Assembly (NCBI GenBank): GCA_002167285.1
Contig: NHDG01000048.1
Location: 1 to 38,422 of the forward strand
Source: Planctomycetia bacterium TMED53
GTDB taxonomy: Bacteria; Planctomycetota; UBA8108; UBA1146
Length of the DNA stretch: 38,422 bases
Direction: 5' to 3'
Shown in pieces: positions 26,946 to 35,896 of this stretch. The notes under the pieces were generated by a model. The model was not told where the DNA came from. It did no database searches and saw only the letters and a program-made list of their open reading frames with translations. How positions within the stretch are numbered: position 1 is the first letter of the stretch; each line of letters starts with the position of its first letter. The position numbers were made by a program, and so were the translations under genes.

Positions 26946-26967
26946 AGTTTCTCAATACTTGAACTGA

Positions 26968-27306
26968 GTGAATCGGGGCCCCTTGGACGGCATTTCCTGT
27001 GATCGCTGCGGCAAAAGCCTATTGATCGATGAAGATGTCCGCTATCAGGTCAAAGTGATCGTCCAAGCAGCCTATGATCCGATGGAGATTTCCAAAGGAG
27101 ACTTGGAAAAAACCGGCGTAGATTCTTGGAAATCGTTGCTCAAGTCCTTGGAAAATTTGAGCGCAGAAGAAGCTCAAGATCAGGTCTACAGAGAAATTCG
27201 TTTCGACCTGTGCCCCCCGTGTCAAAAAGCCTACTTGGTGAGCCCCATCCCTGGAACTGACGTCAGCGGATCATCCAGCTCAAGTGGTTCAGGAATCTCC
27301 ACGTAA
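26968..27306 (+). CDS. Small zinc-ribbon protein of unknown function
   Basis: This is a 112-residue protein with paired cysteines at both ends of its folded part (SCDRCGKSLL and DLCPPCQKAYL), consistent with one zinc site, separated by a helical middle (GVDSWKSLLKSLENLSAEEA). The tail is Ser/Gly rich. The start is GTG 26968, with no strong ribosome site. Its last 76 bases overlap the 3' end of the convergent asparaginase gene. It follows the glycosyltransferase by 22 bases. I recognise no named family. Confidence 0.6.
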   Translation: MNRGPLDGISCDRCGKSLLIDEDVRYQVKVIVQAAYDPMEISKGDLEKTGVDSWKSLLKSLENLSAEEAQDQVYREIRFDLCPPCQKAYLVSPIPGTDVSGSSSSSGSGIST

Positions 27307-28298
27307 ACATCACCCACTTTTCTTCCGGCGACATTCCTGACGAGCGAGGGTTGGTCAGAGATCCAGCGCTCAAAGGTCGTCTCGTCGATCCAGTGCGACC
27401 TCTTTAGCAGATGAGGAATGGCATGAATCAATCCCCGGTCTGCTCCGTCGTGACTCTTGATCACTAATGAACCCTTGGGGCCCCAAATGACCATGACTCC
27501 CTCGGCACCTTCCTTAGCCCGAAACTTTCCTGCGAGATAAGGCCGCCACAAAAGCGGATATCTGCCCTCGCCACTAAAAGCCTTCGGGTGAGAATCGATG
27601 GCATCGTGAACCTTCTGGACCCAATCACTGAATCCACAGCCCTGTAAAAACTTCTCTTGGTGCAGTCGCTGGAATGCACGGGCGATCGACAGCAGCGGTA
27701 TGTGATAAGTGGGCGCTCCACAGCCATCGACTCCGGACCTATTGATATCGAGGATCTCTCCACTAAACAGTTCCAATACCGCTCGGATACTTCTTTGCAG
27801 AGGATGGTTCAGTTCCAGATAGTCATCTTTCGACTGCTGTTGATTGACCGTCGCCAACAGCATACCGCTGTGCTTTCCAGAGCAGTTATTACAGGTCGCA
27901 TCGAGCAACTCTTTATCGGCCAGCATTCGCTGTCTTTCGCTCCGAGAAAAGGGAGCATGAATGCCACACTGTAAATCGGAGACAGATAACCCGCCCTTCT
28001 CCAGCAAACCATTGACCAGCTCTCGGTGTAAACCTTCTCCGGCATGACTCGCGCAGATCACAGCCAGCTCTCTGGGTGACAGAGAGAAACTCTCACCGAT
28101 TCCAGCACGCAACAAAGCAAGGGCTTGAAAAGGCTTCGCCACCGATCGCAAGAAGGTCCCCGGATCCGCGGATCCATACATCAAGGGGGGACCATCTTTG
28201 GGATACATAATGGCGGTGGCCTGATGGCGAGACTCGGAAAGAGAGCCACGACAGACGCTGGTTTTGATAGGAAACCGGTCTCCTGAGGTGTCGGCCAA
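27231..28298 (-). CDS. Asparaginase II family protein (Rhizobium-type)
   Basis: The 355-residue protein matches the asparaginase II family first known from Rhizobium etli, which is unrelated to E. coli asparaginase. Visible hallmarks are SRHQATAIMYPKDG, the SVAKPFQALALL block, ICASHAGEGLHRE, the cysteine-bearing ATCNNCSGKHSGML and GVDGCGAPTYHIPL. It would hydrolyse L-asparagine to aspartate in the cytoplasm, though the substrate is untested. The start is TTG 28298, with GGAG six bases upstream. It follows the HEAT-like gene by 20 bases and probably shares its transcript. Confidence 0.85.
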   Translation of the reverse strand: MADTSGDRFPIKTSVCRGSLSESRHQATAIMYPKDGPPLMYGSADPGTFLRSVAKPFQALALLRAGIGESFSLSPRELAVICASHAGEGLHRELVNGLLEKGGLSVSDLQCGIHAPFSRSERQRMLADKELLDATCNNCSGKHSGMLLATVNQQQSKDDYLELNHPLQRSIRAVLELFSGEILDINRSGVDGCGAPTYHIPLLSIARAFQRLHQEKFLQGCGFSDWVQKVHDAIDSHPKAFSGEGRYPLLWRPYLAGKFRAKEGAEGVMVIWGPKGSLVIKSHDGADRGLIHAIPHLLKRSHWIDETTFERWISDQPSLVRNVAGRKVGDVYVEIPEPLELDDPLTSVPGMGLTK

Positions 28299-28318
28299 AA
28301 TAGTCTCCGAACAGGCGC

Positions 28319-30913
28319 TTACTCCCGAACGGGTTCCTCCTGCGTGTCCTCTGCAGGAGCCGGAACGGGATCTGTATCCATAGGCTCAGATCGAGCTTCC
28401 AATGCATCGATACGATTAAGAATATTTTCCCGTTCAGATCGCTCTTCCGCTAGTACTCTTAGGGCCCGAATCAACTCAATATCGCCCGACCCAGAGACGC
28501 CCACTTCCAGGTGGTCCAGAAGCCAGCTCCAGGGATCTCTCTCAAAATAGCTTTTGACCGTCAAATCCGTAGAAGACCCACTGACCGCATCCAAGTAAAC
28601 GGTAAAGGTATCGACCACCCTGGTAGATACCCCTGCTCCCAGCGCTTCCATCACCACTGCTCGGCCATCCATGTCACGGGCAAGTCTCAGCAGGCGGGCA
28701 GCGGGAATTTGAGAAACCCCGATTACTGGCTCATCGCCGATCAAGGCGAGGGAATTGGCCAGTTCTTGCTTTAGCTGCTTCCAAGACTCTTCAATCTCAC
28801 TGTTATCTGCTTCCTCGGCGGCATTGGATTGTTCGATTAATTCCGCAACCAAGAAGTCAAATCGCTGCGCTTGCAGAAGTACCCAGCGCTGAAATCTCTC
28901 AGGATAGCGACTACGAAGATCGTTCGGCTGCCCCTTGCTCTCAATGATGGAGATCAACGCGGCTTTCTTCAGAGCAGAACTTGCCCAGGGATAAGTCCCG
29001 CCGGAAGAATCGAAGATGAATTCCTGAGCCAATGCGAGAGTGTTATCACTCCCCGCTTGATTCAACGCTTGCTGCAGAGCCAACTCTCTCAAGCGATCCT
29101 CTGCAGAGAGTTCTGTCAGAACATTCACAAATGCGGTCACTGCTCCAGGCCCTCCGATGGAACCGATCATCGCCAATGCCGCTTCTCGCTCAGAATCACT
29201 CTCCCCCGGCCCCTGTAGAACCATCGAAACTAGTATCGAAATGCCCGCATCGACACCGAGTCGCCCGATCCCATTGATCGCCAATGATCGGATGTTCGAT
29301 TCATCACTCGATTCAACCAGCTGACCGTAGTACTCAAGTACTAGTGGTACGGAACTATCTGGAACCTGTCCGTAGACCAATGCTTCCAATACCACATCTG
29401 CCAGAGAAGGAGAGACCTTGGCGACTCTGAAGAGGATTTCGACGGTATTCTCTGAGAATCCAATACTCCGCGAAGCAGCGACAAGCCTTCGAATCTCTGC
29501 CACATCCGGTTTCTGTTCCACAGCTGGCAAAAATCTTTCGAGTGCAGCATCGACTTCATCCGATACCGGAGAGCGCAACGCACTCGCAGTGTTCAACGCT
29601 TCACGTGCGACTCTTCTAGCACCATTGGTCAAATCCGGATTCAAACGGGTAATGTGAAACTTTAATGCCCTGATGAGGTCGGGGTCATCCTTGAAGTCAC
29701 CGAATTCACGCAGGGATGCCAGACATAGTAGAGTTAATTCCAAAAACTCTTCTGAACTCCTGACAGAGCTCATCTCATCTTGCAGAAGATTGACGAGTTT
29801 CTGCACCAACGGCTTAAAAATTCGTACCCGCTCTTCCACACCCAAAGCGGTATCACTCTGAATCACTTCACGAGCAAAGACTCCGGACCTTACCAACGCA
29901 GCGGTTCGAATTTTGTTCGTCTCCCCCGGTGCCATCGATTCGATCAGCCAATTGACATATCGAACGGGATTCTTTTCCTCCTGAAGAAATCGATCCGCCC
30001 GATTCCAAAGGGCAAGTTCCCTGATCTCACCTGCTGCTTCTGTCCGCGAAACGATTCCATCGAGGATCGGTTTATCACTATTCGTATCCCACCAAGTGAT
30101 CCAGCCCGCCTGATCCAAATCCAGTTTCATAAACTCCGAAAGTGAAGCCACCAGCGTCGCTGTAGCCACTTCTGCGGAGTCCCTCAGTCGATCGATGGTG
30201 ACCTCAAGGACATCCCTGGGGTCTCCAACCGTCAAAATGTCGAACAATCGAGCCAACTGCAGCGGATCCGTGGCAACCCTGAATTCAGTAATCAATCTCT
30301 CCCGAACAGCCTCATCGAGAGCCCACTGTCGAAAGCTACTTTCGACCTCTTCCAAAAAGGGCCAGTTCGCCTCCTGTCTTAGGAGGACCGTTAATATCAA
30401 AATTCCGGTGTTGCTGTTGTTGATCAATTCGTCCGCAAGGATCAACCGCGTCCTCGTCGGATTTTCGAGGGCTCGATCGGTCAACAATTCCAAGAGCATT
30501 GGATTGATCCACTCCGGTGGATTCTCTCGCTCTTGACGAGCTCCTAAAAGAGTCAGCGCACGAATCCAGTCGGACTGCTCACTCGATGCAAAGAAGTCGG
30601 TGACCTTTTTTCGCAGCTGCTCATCGGGATCTTCCGGAGCCTCTACCGAATCGTCGGCGACTTGCACCGGTTTCGATTCGATCACCGGATTCTCGATAAT
30701 TGGGTTCAACTTTGGCGGATCTTGGGAAGCTGGAGCCGCGGTGGAGAGTTCTTCCTGAACAGCATTATTTTGCGATTTGATCGGAATCTCTGGATTCACG
30801 GGGGAGTCAGGATCTTGTGCAAAAACAACCCCTGAAAAACCCAAGATCAAAAGAAGGAAACAACTCCTGAAACAACGGCGAGAGTCAAAAATTGCAAATC
30901 CACTCAGCGACAA
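28319..30913 (-). CDS. Large exported HEAT-like repeat protein
   Basis: The open frame reaches 31111, but TTG 30913, seven bases after AGGGGA, gives a good signal peptide (CFLLLILGFSGVVFA, cut before Q) and is the better start, making 864 residues. A Pro/Glu-rich linker follows, then a long chain of helical pairs (for example ALAMIGSIGGPGAVTAFVNVL and SLAINGIGRLGVDAGISILVS) typical of HEAT/armadillo alpha-solenoids. The C-terminus ends in a short coiled segment and an acidic Pro/Glu tail. It is probably a periplasmic scaffold; the partner is unknown. Such large HEAT proteins are common in planctomycetes. Confidence 0.75.
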   Translation of the reverse strand: MSLSGFAIFDSRRCFRSCFLLLILGFSGVVFAQDPDSPVNPEIPIKSQNNAVQEELSTAAPASQDPPKLNPIIENPVIESKPVQVADDSVEAPEDPDEQLRKKVTDFFASSEQSDWIRALTLLGARQERENPPEWINPMLLELLTDRALENPTRTRLILADELINNSNTGILILTVLLRQEANWPFLEEVESSFRQWALDEAVRERLITEFRVATDPLQLARLFDILTVGDPRDVLEVTIDRLRDSAEVATATLVASLSEFMKLDLDQAGWITWWDTNSDKPILDGIVSRTEAAGEIRELALWNRADRFLQEEKNPVRYVNWLIESMAPGETNKIRTAALVRSGVFAREVIQSDTALGVEERVRIFKPLVQKLVNLLQDEMSSVRSSEEFLELTLLCLASLREFGDFKDDPDLIRALKFHITRLNPDLTNGARRVAREALNTASALRSPVSDEVDAALERFLPAVEQKPDVAEIRRLVAASRSIGFSENTVEILFRVAKVSPSLADVVLEALVYGQVPDSSVPLVLEYYGQLVESSDESNIRSLAINGIGRLGVDAGISILVSMVLQGPGESDSEREAALAMIGSIGGPGAVTAFVNVLTELSAEDRLRELALQQALNQAGSDNTLALAQEFIFDSSGGTYPWASSALKKAALISIIESKGQPNDLRSRYPERFQRWVLLQAQRFDFLVAELIEQSNAAEEADNSEIEESWKQLKQELANSLALIGDEPVIGVSQIPAARLLRLARDMDGRAVVMEALGAGVSTRVVDTFTVYLDAVSGSSTDLTVKSYFERDPWSWLLDHLEVGVSGSGDIELIRALRVLAEERSERENILNRIDALEARSEPMDTDPVPAPAEDTQEEPVRE

Positions 30914-31003
30914 GACGATTCCCCTAAAAATGAAGTGCTCAGACCGACACAAACTGGTTTCCGAAGGGTGATTGAGAAGGAGCTCGTTAGGAACTCCAAA
31001 TTT

Positions 31004-31020
31004 CCAATTTATAAAATTGG
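31004..31020. other. AT-rich perfect inverted repeat
   Basis: CCAATTT and AAATTGG flank a three-base ATA spacer. It lies in the 280-base spacer between spoVG (ends 31194) and the HEAT-like gene (starts 30913), about 90 bases upstream of the latter start. It could be an operator or part of a weak terminator. Confidence 0.35.
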
Positions 31021-31145
31021 CGCAGACTCGTTCCCCGAATTCGGTCCAAGTCAGTGTACTCGCAGTTGACCCATTTGACTTGCGGAATATTTCACAAGAT
31101 GAGCGGGTCATGGGTGCATCTGTCGAATCGAGGCCCAGTCAAAAT

Positions 31146-31190
31146 CCCAGACAGCAAGATTCCAGACAGCAAGATTCTAGACAGGATGAA
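31146..31190. repeat. 15-base tandem repeat, about three copies
   Basis: Two near-identical copies of yCCAGACAGCAAGAT (31146-31160 and 31161-31175) are followed by a degenerate third (TCTAGACAGGATGAA). It sits just beyond the spoVG stop. It may be a simple slippage repeat. Confidence 0.65.
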
Positions 31191-31193
31191 CGA

Positions 31194-31823
31194 TTAGAAG
31201 ATTCCTGTACTAAAGTTATCCTCAGGAGGAGGAAGAGCTTCCTCTTCTTCCTCAGAGTTATCTTTACCTAGGAATTCTGCCTCAGTTTTCTCCTCATGCT
31301 GGATATCCTCGAGCGGGCCACGAGGAGCCGGTTTTCCACGATCTGCGAATTCGGGTTCAGCTTCTCGGATGAAAGAACTCTTCTCTTCCTTGATACCAAC
31401 CGGTTCGTATTCTTCCGATTCATCGAGGAAGTTTTCATAAGCGTCGAGAACGTGATCCTGAATCTCTTCACGAAACTCTGTCAGGATCGGATGGGCCACA
31501 TCCGCATGAAGCTTTGAACGCCCCTGCTCTACTTGTTCGGACAGGTAACGATCGATACTGCCACCGCATTGATTGCAGTAGTTGCTTCTCACCACATTTT
31601 TAAAATTGCAGCCAGGACAACGAACCGTCAACTTGCGGCTCGGCATAGCGATAAACAGGCCTTTACTACCCTCGATGACGCGAATGTCTCTGACCACGAA
31701 ACACTGGTCAAAAGTGACACTGCAAAAGGCCTTCAGCTTATCTTCCTTGGAACCAGCTGGACTGACACGGACTTCCGTAATTTCCAAGGGTGGCCTCCCT
31801 TTCTTTTGGCTGGCAGTGGTCAA
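31194..31823 (-). CDS. spoVG: SpoVG-family protein with inserted zinc ribbon and acidic tail
   Basis: The 209-residue protein has the SpoVG core: LEITEVRVSP, KAFCSVTFDQCFVVRDIRVIEGSKGLFIAMPSRK, then VAHPI followed by a helix (EEIQDHVLDAYENF). SpoVG proteins bind nucleic acid and regulate many processes, and are usually 85-100 residues. Here about 40 residues are inserted between the AMPSRK strand and the AHPI helix, and they hold a zinc ribbon (CPGCNF...CNQCGG). A further 80-residue acidic tail follows, ending EEEEEALPPPEDNFSTGIF. The gene starts in the ispE stop (ATGA overlap at 31820-31823), the classic ispE-spoVG neighbourhood. Confidence 0.88.
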   Translation of the reverse strand: MTTASQKKGRPPLEITEVRVSPAGSKEDKLKAFCSVTFDQCFVVRDIRVIEGSKGLFIAMPSRKLTVRCPGCNFKNVVRSNYCNQCGGSIDRYLSEQVEQGRSKLHADVAHPILTEFREEIQDHVLDAYENFLDESEEYEPVGIKEEKSSFIREAEPEFADRGKPAPRGPLEDIQHEEKTEAEFLGKDNSEEEEEALPPPEDNFSTGIF

Positions 31824-32770
31824 GGCTGGGTTAGAAGCGGAACCACGTGGATCCCACTCTCAGCAAAAATTCGTTCAGAAAACCCATCCTCAAGCGTCAA
31901 CGCCCTGGGGATCGCTTTCCGTAATTGGCAAGCATCCTCGGAGGAAGCGTCTTGACTGTCAGCAACAATGACAAAACCAGAGCCACTCCCGGTCATGATC
32001 CAGCGACCGGGAAAGAGATCTTCCAAAAGGAGAGAAATCGAAGAGATTCGAGCATCCAACTTTTGTGCACCATCGAACAATCGATTGTACAAATATTGGA
32101 ACTTCCCTCGCCTATTCCGGAAGTCTTCTATGCTGAAATTGCGACATGAATGACCAGATGTCAAGGGACCACTCAGCTGCTGATATACATCTGCCGTTGA
32201 AAGGCCAAACCCGGGGTACCAAATGCTCGCGAACATCGACTCATTATCGAATATCGGTCCTTCCAATGGCTCCATCACCTCTCCTCGACCTTTCACCAAA
32301 CAAGGGCCGGAGCCGAGAAAAAATGGCACATCAGACCCCAATTCTGCAGCATCAGAGATCACGCCACTCCAACCGCGGGGATCTGCAAATCGATGATGTA
32401 AACAGGCGAGCAATGCCGCAGCATTACTGCTTCCTCCTCCCAATCCCGCCTGAGCGGGAATCTGTTTCATCAATCGCATTGCGATCGGCGGAATGTCACG
32501 GGATCTTCGGGCCCTCTGCAAAGCGGCCATCATAAGATTGGATGAATCCGCTGGTGCTCCTCCATCGGGAACCTCCAATCGATCCACGGAGGTCGCAAAA
32601 TCCAAATCAATTTGGTCGCGTAAACCGATGGGGACCATCAAAGAGACGATCTCATGAAATCCATCATCTCGCTTACCGTAAACTTCGAGCCAAAGATTGA
32701 CTTTTGCGGGGGTAGTCACCGATAAGACCTCAGAAGAATCGGTGATCACTTCCAGCAATGGTGCCGGCAT
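31820..32770 (-). CDS. ispE: 4-(cytidine 5'-diphospho)-2-C-methyl-D-erythritol kinase
   Basis: IspE phosphorylates CDP-ME in the non-mevalonate (MEP) isoprenoid pathway. The 316-residue GHMP-fold kinase shows the N-terminal TPAKVNLWLEVYGKRDDGFHE (catalytic lysine region), the ATP loop QIPAQAGLGGGSSNAAALL and the DVPFFLGSGPCLVKGRGE block. The C-terminal GSGSGFVIV strand is also present. It shares one base with the panC stop (TAATG) and overlaps spoVG downstream, placing it inside a coupled operon. Confidence 0.93.
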   Translation of the reverse strand: MPAPLLEVITDSSEVLSVTTPAKVNLWLEVYGKRDDGFHEIVSLMVPIGLRDQIDLDFATSVDRLEVPDGGAPADSSNLMMAALQRARRSRDIPPIAMRLMKQIPAQAGLGGGSSNAAALLACLHHRFADPRGWSGVISDAAELGSDVPFFLGSGPCLVKGRGEVMEPLEGPIFDNESMFASIWYPGFGLSTADVYQQLSGPLTSGHSCRNFSIEDFRNRRGKFQYLYNRLFDGAQKLDARISSISLLLEDLFPGRWIMTGSGSGFVIVADSQDASSEDACQLRKAIPRALTLEDGFSERIFAESGIHVVPLLTQP

Positions 32771-33651
32771 TAGCTCAACTCCAGAGCAATGTTGTCGATC
32801 AGCCGTACATCACCGACTTTTGCAGCGATACAGACGACCGCCTCAACATCGATTTCCGCAGTATCGATGGTGGACAAGCTGCCTCTGTCGACGATTTCCA
32901 GATATTCCAGTTCAACTCTTGAATCCAAATCGCCCACTCCACACTCACTCAATCGCTGTGGATTTCTTTCTCCACTTTCCCAGGAGGTTTTGATCGCCAT
33001 CAACGCCCTCGACAAGGAGAGAGCCGCCTCTCGCTCGGCAGGATTCAAGCGTACGTTCCGGCTCGAGAGGGCTAAACCATCCGACTCCCGGACCAGAGGA
33101 CAGCGAACGATTTGAATCGCAAGATCAAGGTCCGTGGTCATTCGTTCGATGATGGTGACTTGCTGTAGATCCTTTTCCCCAAAATAAGCATGGGTCGGTT
33201 GGAACAAATTGAAGAGCTTTAGAACGATGAGACAAACGCCCCCAAAATGGTGTGGACGTGATTTCCCACAGAGTCGATCCGCAAGTTGGGGCACTGCCAC
33301 CACTGTTGAAAAGCCTGGCGGATACAAAACATCGGATTCGCCGAGCCAAACGAGATCGACACCCTCCTCGGCAGCTTTGGCGAGATCCTCTGCCAAAGTT
33401 TTTGGATAGGAATCCAAGTCCTCTCCTGGCGCAAACTGGGTTGGATTGACAAAGATCGTCAGCGCGACGAAGTCACACTCTTTCTTTGCCTCTTGAATGA
33501 GTGACAGATGTCCCACATGCAGAGCCCCCATCGTCGGCACGAGGCCAACGGTTGCCGCTGGCGGCAAGGAACTCCTCCAATCCCTCAATCTGTCGACCAA
33601 TTCCACTGCAGAACTTGCTGGAGAATCCCCATGCTGACCGATGATTAGCAC
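32770..33651 (-). CDS. panC: Pantothenate synthetase
   Basis: PanC joins pantoate and beta-alanine using ATP to make pantothenate, the precursor of coenzyme A. The 293-residue protein has VPTMGALHVGHLSLI (the HxGH nucleotide motif), TIFVNPTQFAPGEDLDSYPKT, GKSRPHHFGGV, AYFGEKDLQQ and REDG/RESDGLALSSRN, all family signatures. GTG 33651 was chosen because AAGGGGAG lies six bases upstream; the open frame to 33750 overlaps folK and is not used. It overlaps the folK stop by seven bases. Confidence 0.94.
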   Translation of the reverse strand: MLIIGQHGDSPASSAVELVDRLRDWRSSLPPAATVGLVPTMGALHVGHLSLIQEAKKECDFVALTIFVNPTQFAPGEDLDSYPKTLAEDLAKAAEEGVDLVWLGESDVLYPPGFSTVVAVPQLADRLCGKSRPHHFGGVCLIVLKLFNLFQPTHAYFGEKDLQQVTIIERMTTDLDLAIQIVRCPLVRESDGLALSSRNVRLNPAEREAALSLSRALMAIKTSWESGERNPQRLSECGVGDLDSRVELEYLEIVDRGSLSTIDTAEIDVEAVVCIAAKVGDVRLIDNIALELS

Positions 33652-34127
33652 TCTGCACTCCCCTTCACCGATTTGGGAAGCGCACGGAGTAACTCTGCTA
33701 CCGAAAGTTGGTGCACAGGGACGATGAATTCTGGTTCCAGATCTGCCCAAGGAGCGAGGACAAAACTCCTCTCCACCAATCGGGGATGAGGGATTCGCAG
33801 GGAAGGTTCCTCGATCTGTTCATCCCCATAAGTCAGGATATCGATATCGATGATTCGCGGCCCCCATAACTCGGTTCGCTCACGTCCCAACTGTTTTTCA
33901 ATCTGCAGGCATGAGCGTAAAACTTCTCGTGGAGTCAGCGAACTCTCACCACTCACGACCTGATTAAGATACTTTCCTTGGGGTGGGCCGACCGGTTCGG
34001 TTTCATGGATTGGAGAAGACTTCATCTTTGCGAGTAGCTGATCTTCGATCAATCTCCTCGCCATTCGCAGATGATCTTCGCGATCACCAAGATTCGATCC
34101 CAGAGCGAGTCTGACAGGTACTTGCAT
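33645..34127 (-). CDS. folK: 2-amino-4-hydroxy-6-hydroxymethyldihydropteridine pyrophosphokinase
   Basis: FolK transfers pyrophosphate from ATP to the pterin in folate synthesis. At 160 residues it is the expected size and carries ALGSNLGDREDHL, then the signature RERTELWGPRIIDIDIL and IPHPRLVERSFVLAPWADL. The ATG shares one base with the pssA stop (TGATG). It lies between pssA and panC, next to panC as in several bacteria where folate and pantothenate genes cluster. Confidence 0.94.
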   Translation of the reverse strand: MQVPVRLALGSNLGDREDHLRMARRLIEDQLLAKMKSSPIHETEPVGPPQGKYLNQVVSGESSLTPREVLRSCLQIEKQLGRERTELWGPRIIDIDILTYGDEQIEEPSLRIPHPRLVERSFVLAPWADLEPEFIVPVHQLSVAELLRALPKSVKGSAEC

Positions 34128-35044
34128 CAGTCAGCCCCCGGTCCCCCACCGGCAACGCGCTCTTGAGGATTTTCTTGTTCTTTCCGGCGACCAGAAAATG
34201 GACTTAACAGGAACGCTACCGCCGGCGAGATCCCGTAGAGGACAAACCCCAATAGGATCACCGGTTCAGCAAAGAAGACGATCAGTGTCATTCCAAAAAT
34301 AAAGCTGGTGAACCGATCGAAATTCATCCCTCTGCGCATGAGCACGGTTCCCATATGGGTGTATCGGATTCGCTGAGAAACCATCAAATACCCAAGGATG
34401 AAACACGTCACCGGTAGATAAGCCGTGATGCCATGGTTGACCGCATCGACCCACTCAGGCCGTTCTGCAGCAAGTAAGCGCAGATCCCAGGATTGCCAAT
34501 CACTCAGCCAGAAGTAACAGATGACAAGCCCTGCAACCACTCCGGCCGCACCGGGCGTTGGAAGTCCCACGAATGCCTCGACTTCATCAGGGTCATCCTT
34601 TTCTGCTTTGACCGAGTTAAAGCGGGCCAATCTCAATAGCGCGCCAAGGAAGTATGCCAATGAAAACAACCACATCATGCGTCCCAGGGGGGTGATGATG
34701 TCATCCGCGCCCGAGTGGTGGAACATCGCCAAAGCGAGACCTGCAGGGGCCAGGCCAAAACTGACCAGGTCGGCGAGAGAATCCAGCTGTGCTCCCAAGG
34801 TGGTCCCCCCACCGGTGACACGGGCGACCTTGCCATCAAAGACATCGAAGAGCATCCCAGCCAAGATGAACCAAGCAGCCTTTTCGAGGCGCTCCATTGG
34901 ATCGGAGGCCCCTCCCTCAAGACTTCCTGCGATCAGGGTCAGGGCAATAAACCCGCACACTGCGTTGCACAAAGTGATGGTATTCGGAATGAAGGCCACA
35001 CGCCTTGCAGCTTCACTCCTTGAAGCATCATTCGATCCAATCAC
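34127..35044 (-). CDS. pssA: CDP-diacylglycerol-serine O-phosphatidyltransferase
   Basis: PssA makes phosphatidylserine, the substrate of the adjacent Psd. The membrane protein has the CDP-alcohol phosphotransferase signature in DGKVARVTGGGTTLGAQLDS plus a final AD, and about eight hydrophobic segments. An N-terminal PNTITLCNAVCGFIAL matches PssA. GTG 35044 is proposed, overlapping the psd stop; GTG 34999 is an alternative closer to the conserved core. The frame open to 35107 is too long. The C-terminus is polar and Gly/Pro rich. Confidence 0.9.
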   Translation of the reverse strand: MIGSNDASRSEAARRVAFIPNTITLCNAVCGFIALTLIAGSLEGGASDPMERLEKAAWFILAGMLFDVFDGKVARVTGGGTTLGAQLDSLADLVSFGLAPAGLALAMFHHSGADDIITPLGRMMWLFSLAYFLGALLRLARFNSVKAEKDDPDEVEAFVGLPTPGAAGVVAGLVICYFWLSDWQSWDLRLLAAERPEWVDAVNHGITAYLPVTCFILGYLMVSQRIRYTHMGTVLMRRGMNFDRFTSFIFGMTLIVFFAEPVILLGFVLYGISPAVAFLLSPFSGRRKEQENPQERVAGGGPGAD

Positions 35045-35813
35045 CCAGCACCGTCTTTCCTCCGTGGACCTTGTCGCCCACTTTGACCATGGACTTGAAC
35101 GGAACACCTTCCTTCGCAGGAATGATGATCTCTGTTTGCGAGCCGAACCGAATCATTCCGAAGTCAAAACCTCTCTCGACCTCTTCTCCAACCTGAAGAG
35201 GGCACACGATACGCCTGGCAATCAATCCAGCGATCTGACGAACGAGGATCGGAACTCCATCTGTAGTTCTGAGTCCGATCTCTTGGCGCTCGTTCACTTC
35301 CCGAGCCTCAGCTCCCACGGCATTTCGGAACTCCCCAGGGATGTAACGTAGGTGCTCGATGACACCATCCAGGGGGATGCGGTTGACGTGTACATTAAAC
35401 ACCGAGAGAAAGATGTGGATTCGTAGAGCGGGTCCATCGACGTACGCCTCATCCTCGACGAGATCGACACCGATCACCTTGCCATCCGCCGGTGATATCG
35501 GCTGCCCCCCTTGAGGAGCAATCCTCACCGGATTTCGGAAGAAATTGAGAGCGAAGAGCCAAAGCACTGCAAAGAAGATCCAACCACCGATCTGGAGGGA
35601 CTCATTGACCTCACCGATCAGCAAGAGTGACAGGGAACCCGCCAAGCAAAAAAAGGAAATCCACAAGATCACAGGGGTTCCGTGGCGCGTCAGTTTATCG
35701 CCCAGCAATCCCTTCGCTGCTGCTCGCCTTACTTCTGTTTCCAAACCCTCAGCTCCAAACTGTCCGATCGGTTGACATGTGGGGTCCCGGACGAGGACAA
35801 TCCACGTCTCCAT
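35028..35813 (-). CDS. psd: Phosphatidylserine decarboxylase proenzyme
   Basis: Psd converts phosphatidylserine to phosphatidylethanolamine. The 261-residue form, starting at ATG 35813, has two N-terminal membrane segments, ISPADGKVIG, the histidine-containing HIFLSVFNVHVNRIP motif and, near the C-terminus, GMIRFGSQTEI. In GS the self-cleavage that makes the pyruvoyl group would fall between Gly and Ser. The short length and FGS site fit the compact archaeal-type (class II) enzymes. It heads a six-gene minus-strand operon and is divergent from eno across 83 bases, which must hold both promoters. Confidence 0.92.
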   Translation of the reverse strand: METWIVLVRDPTCQPIGQFGAEGLETEVRRAAAKGLLGDKLTRHGTPVILWISFFCLAGSLSLLLIGEVNESLQIGGWIFFAVLWLFALNFFRNPVRIAPQGGQPISPADGKVIGVDLVEDEAYVDGPALRIHIFLSVFNVHVNRIPLDGVIEHLRYIPGEFRNAVGAEAREVNERQEIGLRTTDGVPILVRQIAGLIARRIVCPLQVGEEVERGFDFGMIRFGSQTEIIIPAKEGVPFKSMVKVGDKVHGGKTVLGDWIE

Positions 35814-35896
35814 CGTGAAGCATTCTGAAGGGTGAGGCAACTGACCCGAAAGAATCGGTAACGGGCGCCCTGCGACCACAAACAGGAAAGATCCCC

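Noticed and set aside
31146-31190. Tandem repeats as a CRISPR-like array.
   Set aside because: There are no spacers; the units are adjacent and only 15 bases long.
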